64,000 nucleotides of DNA from Roseateles_B sp041905785 (GTDB lineage Bacteria; Pseudomonadota; Gammaproteobacteria; Burkholderiales; Burkholderiaceae_C): the NCBI GenBank assembly GCA_041905785.1, contig JAYRKJ010000021.1, positions 1 through 64,000 on the forward strand, written 5' to 3'. The first letter of the stretch is position 1. Each line of letters starts with the position of its first letter. A program made the translations under genes and the position numbers. This document shows, one piece after another, positions 44,043 to 53,143 of the stretch. The notes below the pieces were generated by a model. That model was not told the DNA's origin and did not search any database. It was given only the letters and a program-made list of their open reading frames with translations.

Positions 44043-44951
44043 ATGCCCGCCTCCCTGATGATGGCCTTGGCCACCCTGCTCTTCGCCACCATGGGCGTCT
44101 GCGTCAAGCTGGCTTCGGCCGAGTACAGCTCGGGCGAAATCGTCATGTACCGCGGCCTGATTGGCGTGGCCATGGTCTCGGGCCTGGTCCTGGCACGCGG
44201 CCTGAGCCTGCGCACCGCGGTGCCAGCCATGCATTTCTGGCGCGGCGCTTCGGGCGTGGCCGCGCTCTCGCTGTGGTTCTACGCAATCGGCAAGCTGCCC
44301 CTGCCTACGGCGATGACCCTGAACTACATGTCCTCGGTCTGGATGGCCCTGTTCCTGATCGGCGGCAGCGTGCTGATGGGCAGCCGCCGCGTGGACGGCC
44401 GGCTGGTGGCCTGCGTGCTGGCCGGCTTTCTGGGCGTGGCCCTGGTGCTGCGCCCCAGCATGCACCAGGAGCAGGCCTGGTACGGGCTGGCGGGCCTTCT
44501 GGCCGGCATGCTGGCGGCCATGGCCTATCTGCAGGTCACGGCGCTCGGCCGCGCGGGAGAGCCCGAGCACCGCATCGTCTTTTACTTCTCGCTGGGCGGC
44601 GCGCTGGCCGGCGCGCTGGTCAACCTGGCCGAACAGTGGCACCGCCCCACGGCCTGGCACGCACATACACCACGCGGTCTGGCCTTGCTGCTGGCGGTGG
44701 GCCTGCTCGCCACCGCGGCGCAGTTGCTGATGACGGCCGCCTACCGGCGCGGCAAGACCCTGGTCAATGCCAGCCTGCAGTACCTGGGCATCGTCTTCTC
44801 CTGCCTCTATGGCGTCTGGATATTCCAAGAGCCTCTGGAGCCGGCTGCGATACTGGGCATGCTGCTGATCGTTGGCGCCGGCCTCGCGGCCACGCTGTTG
44901 CGCAATCGCAGCATCCCGTCCGACAGTCCTCACAGCGCAAGCGAATCATGA
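44043..44951 (+). CDS. EamA-family drug/metabolite transporter
   Basis: This ten-helix inner-membrane permease of the DMT superfamily (302 residues) has two EamA repeats, about residues 4-128 and 145-285. The second ends SCLYGVWIFQEPLEPAAILGMLLIVGAG, a typical EamA finish. Substrates of this group range from amino acids to S-adenosylmethionine and cannot be assigned. ATG 44043 is the start. Its stop overlaps the sseA start (ATGA), so the pair is co-translated; a link to sulfur metabolism is possible but unproven. Confidence 0.87.
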   Translation: MPASLMMALATLLFATMGVCVKLASAEYSSGEIVMYRGLIGVAMVSGLVLARGLSLRTAVPAMHFWRGASGVAALSLWFYAIGKLPLPTAMTLNYMSSVWMALFLIGGSVLMGSRRVDGRLVACVLAGFLGVALVLRPSMHQEQAWYGLAGLLAGMLAAMAYLQVTALGRAGEPEHRIVFYFSLGGALAGALVNLAEQWHRPTAWHAHTPRGLALLLAVGLLATAAQLLMTAAYRRGKTLVNASLQYLGIVFSCLYGVWIFQEPLEPAAILGMLLIVGAGLAATLLRNRSIPSDSPHSASES

Positions 44952-45802
44952 GCTACACCACCCTGATCAGCGCCCCGGAACTGCAGGCCCTGCTGGGCGC
45001 CGCCCGCCCGCTCCTGCTGCTCGACCTCAGTTTCGACTTGGCGGACACCGCCGCTGGCGAGCGCGCCTACGTCCAAGGCCACCTGCCCGGTGCCCACTAT
45101 CTGCACCTGGACCGCGACCTGAGCGGGCCCAAGGCCGCCGAGGGTCAGGTCTTCACCGGACGCCATCCCTTGCCGGAACCCGCCGCCTTCGCGCGGCGCC
45201 TGGCCGACCTGGGACTGGAGCCGGGCATGCAGGTCGTCGCCTACGACGGCCAGGCCGGCATGTACGCGGCCCGCCTGTGGTGGATGCTGCGCTGGCTGGG
45301 CCATGAAGCCGTGGCCGTGCTGGATGGAGGGCTGGCGGCGTGGCAGGCCGCTGGCGGCAGCCTGAGCACCGATGTGCCTCCGATCCGGGCTGGCCGCTTT
45401 CAGGCCAGCGCTTGCATCGCCCCGTCGATCGACGCCGACGCCCTGCAGGCCGCCCTGGGGCGCGTGCGCCTGCTGGACGCCCGCGCCGGCGAACGCTTCC
45501 GGGGCGAGGTCGAACCCCTGGACAAGCAGGCGGGCCACATCCCCGGCGCCCTGAACCGCTTCTTCAAGGACAACCTGCAGCCCGACGGCCGCTTCAAGCC
45601 CGGCGACGCGCTGCGCGCCGAATTCGAAGCTTTGCTGCCGCCCTTTGCAGCCTCCGAGGTCGTGCACCAGTGCGGCTCCGGCGTCACCGCCTGCCACAAC
45701 CTGCTGGCCATGGAGCATGCCGGACTCCGGGGCTCGCGCCTCTATCCGGGTTCGTGGAGCGAATGGTCGGCCGACCCGCGCCGGCCCGTGGCCCAGGGCT
45801 GA
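44948..45802 (+). CDS. sseA: 3-mercaptopyruvate / thiosulfate sulfurtransferase
   Basis: It transfers sulfur from 3-mercaptopyruvate or thiosulfate to an acceptor via a cysteine persulfide. The 284-residue protein has two rhodanese domains. The inactive N-terminal one contains VQGHLPGAHYLHLDRDLSG and GMYAARLWWMLRWLGH. The C-terminal one holds the catalytic loop CGSGVTA near residue 238, the form seen in mercaptopyruvate sulfurtransferases. Length and loop match E. coli SseA. It starts inside the end of the upstream transporter gene. Confidence 0.9.
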   Translation: MSYTTLISAPELQALLGAARPLLLLDLSFDLADTAAGERAYVQGHLPGAHYLHLDRDLSGPKAAEGQVFTGRHPLPEPAAFARRLADLGLEPGMQVVAYDGQAGMYAARLWWMLRWLGHEAVAVLDGGLAAWQAAGGSLSTDVPPIRAGRFQASACIAPSIDADALQAALGRVRLLDARAGERFRGEVEPLDKQAGHIPGALNRFFKDNLQPDGRFKPGDALRAEFEALLPPFAASEVVHQCGSGVTACHNLLAMEHAGLRGSRLYPGSWSEWSADPRRPVAQG

Positions 45803-45851
45803 GGCAGCGCCGCGAGCCCCTGTCCTTTGCGCGGCCAAGCGCGCCAGAGTC

Positions 45852-45880
45852 TTGACATGACGCAAGCGCGGCGGCCTACT
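45852..45880 (+). promoter_or_regulatory. Candidate sigma-70 promoter for usp
   Basis: A perfect TTGACA (45852-45857) is followed after 17 bases by CCTACT, a weak -10. It lies about 115 bp upstream of the universal stress gene. Confidence 0.4.
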
Positions 45881-45994
45881 GAGCAGCAACACTGTGCTTC
45901 AGAACCGGACCGTCGGCAGCTGCCCACCCGGCGGTGACGAGGTCCGGCGAGGTCTTCATCCAAAGTTTGCTGGATCAGTTCAAAGGAGGCTCGC

Positions 45995-46429
45995 ATGTAC
46001 AAGCGCATCATCGTCCCCACCGACGGTTCCGACATCACCGCCAAGGCCCTGGAGCAGGCCCTGAGCCTGGCCAAGGCCCTGGGCTCGCAGATCTTCGCGG
46101 TCAGCATCAAGGAGCCCTTCCCCTACAGCGCGGTATCGGAGATGCAGCCCACGCCGCCGCAGGAGTTCTACGACGCGCAAGAGCGCATCGCCCAGTCCCG
46201 GCTGAAGGCCGTGCTGGCCGCGGCGGAGGCGGCGGGCGTGCCGGCCGAGGCGCACAGCGTCGAGGCCCTGCACCCCTGGGAAGCCATCATCGAGCATGCC
46301 AAGCGCGTGAACGCCGACCTGGTGGTGATGGCCTCGCATGGCCGCCGCGGCGTCCAGGCCCTGCTGCTGGGCAGCGAGACGCAGAAGGTGCTGACGCACT
46401 CGACCATCCCGGTCCTCGTGGTGCGCTGA
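45995..46429 (+). CDS. Universal stress protein, UspA family
   Basis: The 144-residue single-domain Usp starts MYKRIIVPTDGSDITAKALE and ends with the nucleotide-binding signature GSETQKVLTHSTIPVLVVR, preceded by MASHGRRGVQALLLG. The G-x2-G-x9-G(S/T) pattern indicates the ATP-binding class. AGGAGG lies six bases before ATG. It is monocistronic, with a terminator following. Such proteins help survival under starvation or oxidative stress by an unclear mechanism. Confidence 0.92.
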   Translation: MYKRIIVPTDGSDITAKALEQALSLAKALGSQIFAVSIKEPFPYSAVSEMQPTPPQEFYDAQERIAQSRLKAVLAAAEAAGVPAEAHSVEALHPWEAIIEHAKRVNADLVVMASHGRRGVQALLLGSETQKVLTHSTIPVLVVR

Positions 46430-46450
46430 ACCCGCGCCCGCGCCTGAACA

Positions 46451-46475
46451 GCCCGCCCCTGAGGCGGGCTTCTTC
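46451..46475 (+). terminator. Rho-independent terminator of usp
   Basis: GCCCGCC, loop CCTGA, GGCGGGC is followed by TTCTTC. It starts 22 bp after the usp stop. Confidence 0.8.
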
Positions 46476-46529
46476 ATGGCGGCGGGCGGCACAGGGGGGC
46501 GCGCGGCGGCCCGCAACAGCAAGTGGTGC

Positions 46530-47300
46530 CTAGTGACGCCCGCCCAACACCAGCACGATGAAACCCATGCCCGCAGCCAGCCAGAAGAGCTGGGCGGCCG
46601 TCTCGCGCCAGGGCAGGCGGCGCTGCAGCTGGGGAATGAGGTCCGCCACCGCCACATAGACGAAGCTGCTGGACGCCAGCACCAGCAGGTAGGGGAACAG
46701 CGACTCCCAGGGCCCGACGATGAAATAGCCCAGCACGCCGCCCGCCACCGCCGCCAGACCGGACAGGGCGTTGAACAGCAGGGCCTTGCCGCGGCTGAAG
46801 CCCGCGTTGAGCAGCACGATGTAGTCCCCCACCTCCTGCGGGATCTCGTGGGCGATGATGGCCGCCGCGGTCACCCAGCCCAGGTGCTGGTCGGCCAGAA
46901 AGGCCGCGGCAATGATCAGGCCGTCGCAGAAGTTGTGGATGCTGTCGCCCACCAGCACGGACAGCCCGCCGCGCCCCGCCTGTTCGGCGTCGAAGTGATG
47001 GTGGTGGTGATGGCCGTCGCCTTCATGGTGGTGGGTGTGGCGGTAGAGCTCGGCCTTTTCCAGCAGGAAGAAGAACATCAGCCCGCCCAGCAGCGTCATG
47101 AAGAGGGCGTGCGGGCTGGCCTGGCGCTCGAAGGCCTCGGGCAGCACATGCAGCAAGGCCGTGGCCAGCAGCACGCCGGTGGACAGGCTGACCAGGTGCC
47201 GCACCAGGCGTCCCAGCAGGGCCACCGTCAGGCTGGCGGCGATCAGCACGGAGAGCAGGCCGCCCACGAAGGTCGCAAGCAGGATGTAGGACAGGGTCAT
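46530..47300 (-). CDS. ZIP-family divalent metal transporter
   Basis: This is an inner-membrane zinc/iron permease. The 256-residue protein has eight predicted helices. A cytoplasmic histidine-rich loop (HTHHHEGDGHHHHHHFD) follows helix three. The metal-binding motifs are in helices four (DSIHNFCDGL) and five (HEIPQEVGDY). The arrangement is closest to the GufA/ZIP13-like group. ATG 47300 (MTLSYILL) is the start. The leader contains a hairpin with a T-run. Confidence 0.9.
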   Translation of the reverse strand: MTLSYILLATFVGGLLSVLIAASLTVALLGRLVRHLVSLSTGVLLATALLHVLPEAFERQASPHALFMTLLGGLMFFFLLEKAELYRHTHHHEGDGHHHHHHFDAEQAGRGGLSVLVGDSIHNFCDGLIIAAAFLADQHLGWVTAAAIIAHEIPQEVGDYIVLLNAGFSRGKALLFNALSGLAAVAGGVLGYFIVGPWESLFPYLLVLASSSFVYVAVADLIPQLQRRLPWRETAAQLFWLAAGMGFIVLVLGGRH

Positions 47301-47334
47301 GCGTGAGGCGTGGCGCGCCGCGATCCCGGCGCCT

Positions 47335-47367
47335 GACAACAAAAGGCGCACCGGGGTGGCGCGCCTT
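47335..47367 (-). promoter_or_regulatory. Hairpin with T-run in the ZIP gene leader
   Basis: On the minus strand AAGGCGC and GCGCCTT flank an 11-base loop and are followed by TTGTTG. It ends about 40 bases before the ZIP start codon. It could be a leader attenuator or the terminator of an antisense transcript. Confidence 0.35.
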
Positions 47368-47549
47368 CAGGGTTTGCACATCGCTCAATTGTCTCAGACC
47401 TGGCAATGGCCTTGTGCGACGCAGGCGCGTGCCGTGCGGCCCGGCCGGCCAGCCTTGCCGGGTGGCGCCGTGCGCCCATCGTGCAGGCTGCCACAAATGC
47501 CACAGGCTTACACAAAGACACAGGGCATCCGCCCCGACAATGCGGCGCC

Positions 47550-49088
47550 ATGAACGCGCTCCGCTCCGATTCCTCGCCCGCCTTGGCCGGTCAATGCCTG
47601 GCCGCCATCGACATGGGCTCCAACAGCTTCCGCCTGGAGATCGCCCACCTGCACCGCGGCCAGTACAAGCGTCAGCTCTACCTCAAGAAGACGGTCCGCC
47701 TGGGCGCCGGCCTGGACGCCGACTGCATGCTCACGCCCGAGGCCATGCAGCGCGGCCTGGACTGCCTGGCCGGCTTTGCCGAACATCTGCGCGACTTCCC
47801 CAGCGCCCGCATGCGCGCCGTCGCCACCCAGACCCTGCGCGAAGCCCGCAACCGCAACGCCTTCCTGGAGATGGCGCAGAAGACGCTGGGCCACGGCATC
47901 GAAGTGATCTCGGGCCGCGAGGAAGCCCGGCTCATCTTTGCGGGCGTGGCACGGCTGCAGCTTTCCGACCGTCCGCGCCTGGTGATAGACATCGGCGGCC
48001 GGTCCACCGAGATGATCCTGGGCCTCGGGCGCAAGCCGCTGAAGGCCGAGTCCTTCCAGATTGGCAGCGTCAGCCTGTCCCTGCGCTACTTCCCCGATGG
48101 CCGCTTCACACCCGAGGCCTTCCGCGCCGCCCAGGTGGCGGCAGGCGCCGAGCTGGAAGAGGCATTGAACCTCTTCGCCCGCGAGCGCTCCCAGCCCGTC
48201 TGGGAGGAGGCGCTGGGTTCCTCGGGCACGGTGGGTGCCGTCTCGCAGCTGCTGGCCGCCAGCGGCGTGACCGACGGCAGCATCACGCCCGAAGCGCTGC
48301 GCTGGTGCATCGAACGCTGCCTGGCAGCCGGTCACATGAACGCCCTGGACCTGCCCGGGCTCAAGGACGATCGCCGCGCCGTGGTGGGCGGCGGCCTGTG
48401 CATCCTCTACACCCTGCTGAGCCAGTTCCAGATCGAGCGCCTGCAGCCGGCCAAGGGCGCGCTGCGCCAGGGCGTGGTCTTCGACCTGGCGGAGCGCCTG
48501 CAGGCCAGCCATGGCGAGCTGAGCCGCGCCCGGGACATGCGCGACCAGTCGGTCGCTGCGCTGCAGCTACGCTTCGGCGTGGACACCGAGCAGGCCCAGC
48601 GCGTGCAAGACCTGACCCTGAGCCTCTACCAGCAGCTGCTGCCCAGGGCCGATCGCGAGCGCCAGCGCGAGCTGGCCTGGGCCGCCAGGCTGCATGAGAT
48701 CGGCATGATGGTCTCGCACCATGACCACCACCGGCACAGCGCCTACCTGCTGGCCCACGTGGACGCGCCCGGCTTCTCGCAAAACCAGCTGCGCCGCCTG
48801 GGTGACCTGGCCCTGGGGCAGCGCGGCGGCCTGCGCAAGCTGGAGCAGGAGCTGCAGGACGAGAGCCTGCTGTGGCAGCTGCTGGCCCTGCGTCTGGCGC
48901 TCATCAAGTGCCACGCGCGCCAGCCCGTCGACCTGGACTCCATGCGCCTGCAGCGCGACGGCGATCGCGTCACGGTGCGCATGAGCCCCGGCTGGGCCGA
49001 GGCGCATCCCCGCGCCCTCTACCTGCTCAACGAGGAGTTGGAGGCCTGGCGCAAGCTGGGCCGGCCGCAGTTGATGCTGCAGGTCTGA
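47550..49088 (+). CDS. ppx: Exopolyphosphatase, Ppx/GppA family
   Basis: It degrades inorganic polyphosphate from the chain end. The 512-residue protein has the actin-like ATPase fold: CLAAIDMGSNSFRLEIAHL near residue 17, EARLIFAGVA near 128, VIDIGGRSTEMILG near 148, and GSSGTVGAVSQLL. An HD-like C-terminal region follows, with AARLHEIGMMVSHHDHHRHS near 377. Length equals E. coli Ppx (513). It is convergent with ppk, 16 bp apart. It carries a 16-bp copy of the recurring word in reverse (48605-48620). Confidence 0.94.
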   Translation: MNALRSDSSPALAGQCLAAIDMGSNSFRLEIAHLHRGQYKRQLYLKKTVRLGAGLDADCMLTPEAMQRGLDCLAGFAEHLRDFPSARMRAVATQTLREARNRNAFLEMAQKTLGHGIEVISGREEARLIFAGVARLQLSDRPRLVIDIGGRSTEMILGLGRKPLKAESFQIGSVSLSLRYFPDGRFTPEAFRAAQVAAGAELEEALNLFARERSQPVWEEALGSSGTVGAVSQLLAASGVTDGSITPEALRWCIERCLAAGHMNALDLPGLKDDRRAVVGGGLCILYTLLSQFQIERLQPAKGALRQGVVFDLAERLQASHGELSRARDMRDQSVAALQLRFGVDTEQAQRVQDLTLSLYQQLLPRADRERQRELAWAARLHEIGMMVSHHDHHRHSAYLLAHVDAPGFSQNQLRRLGDLALGQRGGLRKLEQELQDESLLWQLLALRLALIKCHARQPVDLDSMRLQRDGDRVTVRMSPGWAEAHPRALYLLNEELEAWRKLGRPQLMLQV

Positions 49089-49104
49089 GGCCGCGCCGGC
49101 CGGG

Positions 49105-51174
49105 TCAGTCGATGGCGTAGCGGCGCATCAAGGCCTGCTGCGCACTCAGGCCCGGCCCCTCGATGCGGCGGTAGTGCCCGTCAGACAACTGCTCCCAGGC
49201 ATCCAGGCTGTCATGCAGATAGGGCTGCAGGGTCTCGTCGATGACGCGCTGGCGCAGCTTGGGGTCCAGCACCGGCCAGGCCACCTCGATGCGACGGAAC
49301 ATGTTGCGGCTCATCCAGTCGGCGCTGGACAGGTACAGGGCCTCGTCCTCCTCGCCATCGCCCCAGCGGAAGTAGCTGACCCGCGAGTGCTCCAGGAAGC
49401 GCCCGACCACCGAGCGCACGCGGATGCGCTCCGAAATCCCTGGCAGCTGCGGCGGCAGCATGCAGGCACCGCGCACGATCAGGTCGATGTCCGCCCCGGC
49501 CTGCCCGCAGCGCAGCAGGGCCTGGATCAGCGCGGCGTCGGTCAGCGCATTGACCTTGAGCACCACGCGTGCCGCCTTGCCCTCGCGGGCCGACTGTTCC
49601 ACCCGCGCCAGGTACTCGACCATGCGCTCATGCATGTGAAAGGGCGCCAGCAGCAGGCGCTTGGCGGGTTTGGCCTTGCCCAGCGAGGCCAGCTGGCGAA
49701 AGACGTTGTCGATGTCCGACGTCAGCTCGGGATCGGCCGTCAGGCAGCCCAGGTCGGTGTAGAGACGGGCGGTCTTGGGGTTGTAGTTGCCGGTCGAGAG
49801 GTGGGCGTAACGGCGCAGCACATGCTTGCCATCGGACTTGCCGGCTTTGCCCTCGCGGCGCGTCACCAGCAGCATCTTGGCGTGCGTCTTGAGCCCGACG
49901 ATGCCGTAGACCACCTGGGCGCCCACGGCCTCCAGGCGCTCGGCCCAGTTGATGTTGGCCTCCTCGTCGAAGCGCGCCTTGAGCTCCACGACGGCCATCA
50001 CCTCCTTGCCGCGCCGGGCCGCCTCGATCAGGAGGTCCATCAGCACCGACTGGCTGCCGGTGCGGTAAATGGTCTGCTTGATCGCCAGCACGTCCGGATC
50101 CTCGACCGCCTCGCGCAGGAATTGCACCACGGGCTCGAAGCTCTCGAAGGGGTGGTGCAGCAGCACGTCGCCCTTGCGCAGCTTGTCGAAGCAGCTTTTC
50201 TGGCGCGGCAGGCGCCCCTGGGGCCAGACGGGCTCGTGGGGCGTGAAGCGCAGCTCCGGCGCGTCGGTCAGGTCGATCAGCTCATTGAGCCGCACCAGGT
50301 TGACCGGCCCGTTGACGCGGTACAGGGCCGCAGGCGGCAGCTGGAACTGTTCCAGCAAGAAGCGCGACAGCTCCTCCGGGCAGGTGTTGACCACCTCCAG
50401 ACGCACGGCGCGGCCGAAATGGCGCGTGGTCAGGCCTGAACGCAAGGCATGGCGCAGATTGGCCACCTCTTCCTCGTCGACCTCCAGGTCCGAGTCGCGC
50501 GTGACCCGGAACTGCGAGAAGGACTCGACCTGCCGCCCCGGGAACAGCTCCTCCAGATGGGCGCGGATCACGCTGGTCAGCAGCACGAAGACCTGCCGGC
50601 CGCCGCTGACGCCCGCCGGCAGCTTGATCACGCGCGGCAGCACGCGCGGCACTTTGACGATGGCGATGCGGTTGTCACGCCCGAAAGCGTCCTTGCCCGA
50701 GAGCCGGACCACGAAGTGCAGGGACTTGTTGGCCACCTGCGGAAAGGGGTGGGCCGGATCCAGGCCCACCGGCACCAGCAAGGGCTTGACCTCGCGCTCG
50801 AAGAAGCGGGACACCCAGTGGCGCTGCGCCTCGTCGCGGTCGGCATGGTTGTGGATCACGATGCCCTGCTCGCGCAGCATGGGCATGAGCTGCTCGTTGA
50901 ACACGCCGTACTGGCGGTCGATCAGGTCATGCGCCTCGCGGGCCACGCGCTCGATGTCGCGGTCGCTGACCAGGCTGCCCGGTTCGCGCGCGGCGTCCAG
51001 CATGTCGGCAAAACGCACCTCGAAGAACTCATCCAGGTTGGACGACACGATGCACACATAGCGCAGGCGTTCCAGCAAGGGCACGTCCGCCCGCTGTGCC
51101 TGGGCCAGCACGCGGGCATTGAATTCCAGGATGGCTTGTTCGCGATTGAGCAGGGCAGGAGGCATCAGGGTCAT
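49105..51174 (-). CDS. ppk1: Polyphosphate kinase 1
   Basis: It makes polyphosphate from ATP reversibly. The 689-residue protein has the N-terminal helical domain (LLNREQAILEFNARVLAQAQ), and the head and tandem phospholipase-D-like C-terminal domains. The autophosphorylated histidine is in RRYAHLSTGNYNPKTARLYTD. The second active-site histidine is in LEHSRVSYFRWGDG. ATG 51174 is the start, nine bases after the phosphoesterase stop, so the two form an operon. Upstream of that operon is a Pho-box-like array. Confidence 0.96.
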   Translation of the reverse strand: MTLMPPALLNREQAILEFNARVLAQAQRADVPLLERLRYVCIVSSNLDEFFEVRFADMLDAAREPGSLVSDRDIERVAREAHDLIDRQYGVFNEQLMPMLREQGIVIHNHADRDEAQRHWVSRFFEREVKPLLVPVGLDPAHPFPQVANKSLHFVVRLSGKDAFGRDNRIAIVKVPRVLPRVIKLPAGVSGGRQVFVLLTSVIRAHLEELFPGRQVESFSQFRVTRDSDLEVDEEEVANLRHALRSGLTTRHFGRAVRLEVVNTCPEELSRFLLEQFQLPPAALYRVNGPVNLVRLNELIDLTDAPELRFTPHEPVWPQGRLPRQKSCFDKLRKGDVLLHHPFESFEPVVQFLREAVEDPDVLAIKQTIYRTGSQSVLMDLLIEAARRGKEVMAVVELKARFDEEANINWAERLEAVGAQVVYGIVGLKTHAKMLLVTRREGKAGKSDGKHVLRRYAHLSTGNYNPKTARLYTDLGCLTADPELTSDIDNVFRQLASLGKAKPAKRLLLAPFHMHERMVEYLARVEQSAREGKAARVVLKVNALTDAALIQALLRCGQAGADIDLIVRGACMLPPQLPGISERIRVRSVVGRFLEHSRVSYFRWGDGEEDEALYLSSADWMSRNMFRRIEVAWPVLDPKLRQRVIDETLQPYLHDSLDAWEQLSDGHYRRIEGPGLSAQQALMRRYAID

Positions 51175-51183
51175 GGCCCCACT

Positions 51184-52113
51184 TTATGAAGGCATCGTGA
51201 CAGGCGCATGACGCCGATCGGCGCATGTCGCAGCCTCCGCCTCCCTTGTGCGATGCCCGGACCATGGGCTGCCACCCTGGCTGAAGGCGGCCCAATCCAG
51301 GATCTCCAGCCGTCCGTCCGCATGTTCGAGCAGGGCGGTCAGGCTTTCCACCCAGTCGCCGTCGTTGGCATAGAGCACGCCGTCGATGTCACGCAGTTCG
51401 GCGTGGTGGATGTGGCCGCAGACCACGCCCTGCACGCCGCGGCGCCGGGCCTCGCGCGCCACGGCCTCCTCGAACTGCGAGACATAGCTCACCGCCCGCT
51501 TGACCTTGAGCTTCAGATACTTGGACAGGCTCCAGTACGGCAGGCCCAGGCGGGCCCGCAGGCGGTTGAGATGGCGGTTGAGCCTGAGGCTGAACTCGTA
51601 CAGCGAGTCGCCCACATGGGCCAGCCATCTGGCGCACTGGATCACACCGTCGAAGAGGTCGCCGTGCGTGATCCAGAGCTTGCGGCCATCGGCCGTCTCG
51701 TGGATCCAGTCCTCGGCCACTTCGATGCCGCCAAAGCTGTGCTGCAGGTACTTGCGGGCGAACTCGTCATGGTTGCCGGGGATGAAGATCACGCGGCAGC
51801 CCTTGCGCGCCTTGCGCAGCAGCTTCTGCACCACGTCGTTATGGGCCTGCGGCCAGTACCAGCTGCGCCGCAGCTGCCAGCCGTCGACGATGTCACCGAC
51901 CAGAAAGAGCTGCTCGCACTCCACCGAGCGAAGGAAGTCCAGCAGGTGGTGCGCCTGGCATCCCGGCGTTCCCAGGTGCAGGTCCGAGATCCAGACCGTG
52001 CGGACCCGCAGGCGCGGCGCACCCTCGCCAGCGCCGGCAGGCTCTTCACCGGCCGCACCAGCGGCGGGGGGAACCAGGGTGGCGGCGCGCGCCAGGAGCG
52101 TGTCGTGCTGCAT
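51184..52113 (-). CDS. Calcineurin-like metallophosphoesterase, LpxH-like
   Basis: The 309-residue protein carries the metallophosphoesterase motifs VWISDLHLGTPG (near residue 38), LFLVGDIVDGWQ, FIPGNHDEF, ITHGDLFDG and CGHIHHAEL. The YbbF/LpxH subgroup hydrolyses UDP-2,3-diacylglucosamine in lipid A synthesis, but this longer form with a GDSLYEFSLRLNRH helix insert is a separate group whose substrate is not settled. I chose ATG 52113; 35 upstream in-frame residues lie in the divergent promoter region. It precedes ppk, so it may take part in phosphate metabolism. Confidence 0.85.
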   Translation of the reverse strand: MQHDTLLARAATLVPPAAGAAGEEPAGAGEGAPRLRVRTVWISDLHLGTPGCQAHHLLDFLRSVECEQLFLVGDIVDGWQLRRSWYWPQAHNDVVQKLLRKARKGCRVIFIPGNHDEFARKYLQHSFGGIEVAEDWIHETADGRKLWITHGDLFDGVIQCARWLAHVGDSLYEFSLRLNRHLNRLRARLGLPYWSLSKYLKLKVKRAVSYVSQFEEAVAREARRRGVQGVVCGHIHHAELRDIDGVLYANDGDWVESLTALLEHADGRLEILDWAAFSQGGSPWSGHRTREAEAATCADRRHAPVTMPS

Positions 52114-52135
52114 GCCGCGCAGCTTGCCGCCGCGC

Positions 52136-52179
52136 GATGTCCGGCTGATGTCCGGACCATGGCCGGCCGATGACAGGCC
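52136..52179 (-). promoter_or_regulatory. Four-unit Pho-box-like array upstream of phosphoesterase-ppk
   Basis: On the minus strand four 7-mers follow each other with 4-base spacers: CTGTCAT, CGGCCAT, CGGACAT, CGGACAT. The first is a perfect PhoB half-site and the others match 5 of 7. The 11-bp period and direct orientation are those of Pho boxes. The array ends 22 bp before ATG 52113, so the leader would be very short or the true start slightly downstream. Confidence 0.6.
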
Positions 52180-52216
52180 GCACCGGGTGTTGCGGCCAGG
52201 CCGGATAATCCGCCCC

Positions 52217-53143
52217 ATGCATCTAGTGATCCCCTACGCCAGCGCCGTGGACCCGCAGGCCCAGGCCGCGCTGGCCGACTTGCGCCTGAGCGCCCTGGAC
52301 AGCGCGCTGCGCTTCCTGGACACCGGCACCCCGGCCGGCGGCGACGAATACAGCCTGGAGCTGCCGCACGAACGCCTGCTGGCGGACCTTGCCGGCCTGG
52401 ACGCCCAGCGCCCCGCCCCGCTGGCGGCCTGGACTCTGGCCCAGGCGGGACAGGCGCCCGGCACCCGGGCCTGGGCCCGCCTCACGCCGCTTCACTGCGA
52501 TGTGGGCAGCGACCAAGTCACTGCCCTGGACCCCGCTGCGCTGGCGCTGGACGCCGCCAGCTCGCAAGCCTTTTTCGACGCGCTCGCGCCCTTGTTTCCG
52601 GCTGACGAGGGTTGGACCCGCCTGCATCTGGCGCCGGGCCAATGGTTTGTCGCCCACGAGTGCCTGGCGGGTCTGCAGACGGCCAGCCTGGACCGCGTGA
52701 TTCACCGCAACGTGGACGCCTGGCTGCCCGAACCCCGCCTGCTGCGCCGCCTGCAGATGGAGGCGCAGATGACCCTGCATGGCCATGCGCTCAATGCGGC
52801 GCGCGAAGCGGCCGGGCAGCGCCCCGTCAACAGCGTCTGGATCTGGGGCTGCGGCGCCATGTCCCCCCAGGCCCTGCCAGGCCCGCTAGAGGTCGACGAC
52901 CGCCTGCGCCAGTCCTGGATCACGGGCGACTGGGCCGCCTGGTCCGAAACCTGGCGCGCGCTGGACGAGTTGCGCCTGCGCCCCCTCCTGCCCGCGCTGA
53001 AAGCCGGCACCGCCACGCTGAGCCTGGCCGGCGAGCGCCAGGCCCTGCAACTGCGCCCGCGGCAGCGCGGCTGGCCGCAGCGGCTGTGGCAGCAGCTGCG
53101 CCCAGCCCACGGCCAGGCGAGCCGTCTATTGGAGCGTCTGTGA
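52217..53143 (+). CDS. COG4255-like conserved protein (phosphoglycerate-mutase-related)
   Basis: The 308-residue protein starts MHLVIPYASAVDPQAQAAL. It has the motifs GGDEYSLELPHERLLA, ARLTPLHCDVGSDQV, RNVDAWLP, LQMEAQMTLHGHALNAARE and PVNSVWIWGCGA. This set matches an uncharacterised betaproteobacterial family sometimes labelled phosphoglycerate mutase because of distant similarity to the alkaline-phosphatase-fold mutases. I cannot identify metal ligands. Its stop overlaps the recJ start (GTGA), so it is translationally coupled to recJ. Confidence 0.65.
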   Translation: MHLVIPYASAVDPQAQAALADLRLSALDSALRFLDTGTPAGGDEYSLELPHERLLADLAGLDAQRPAPLAAWTLAQAGQAPGTRAWARLTPLHCDVGSDQVTALDPAALALDAASSQAFFDALAPLFPADEGWTRLHLAPGQWFVAHECLAGLQTASLDRVIHRNVDAWLPEPRLLRRLQMEAQMTLHGHALNAAREAAGQRPVNSVWIWGCGAMSPQALPGPLEVDDRLRQSWITGDWAAWSETWRALDELRLRPLLPALKAGTATLSLAGERQALQLRPRQRGWPQRLWQQLRPAHGQASRLLERL

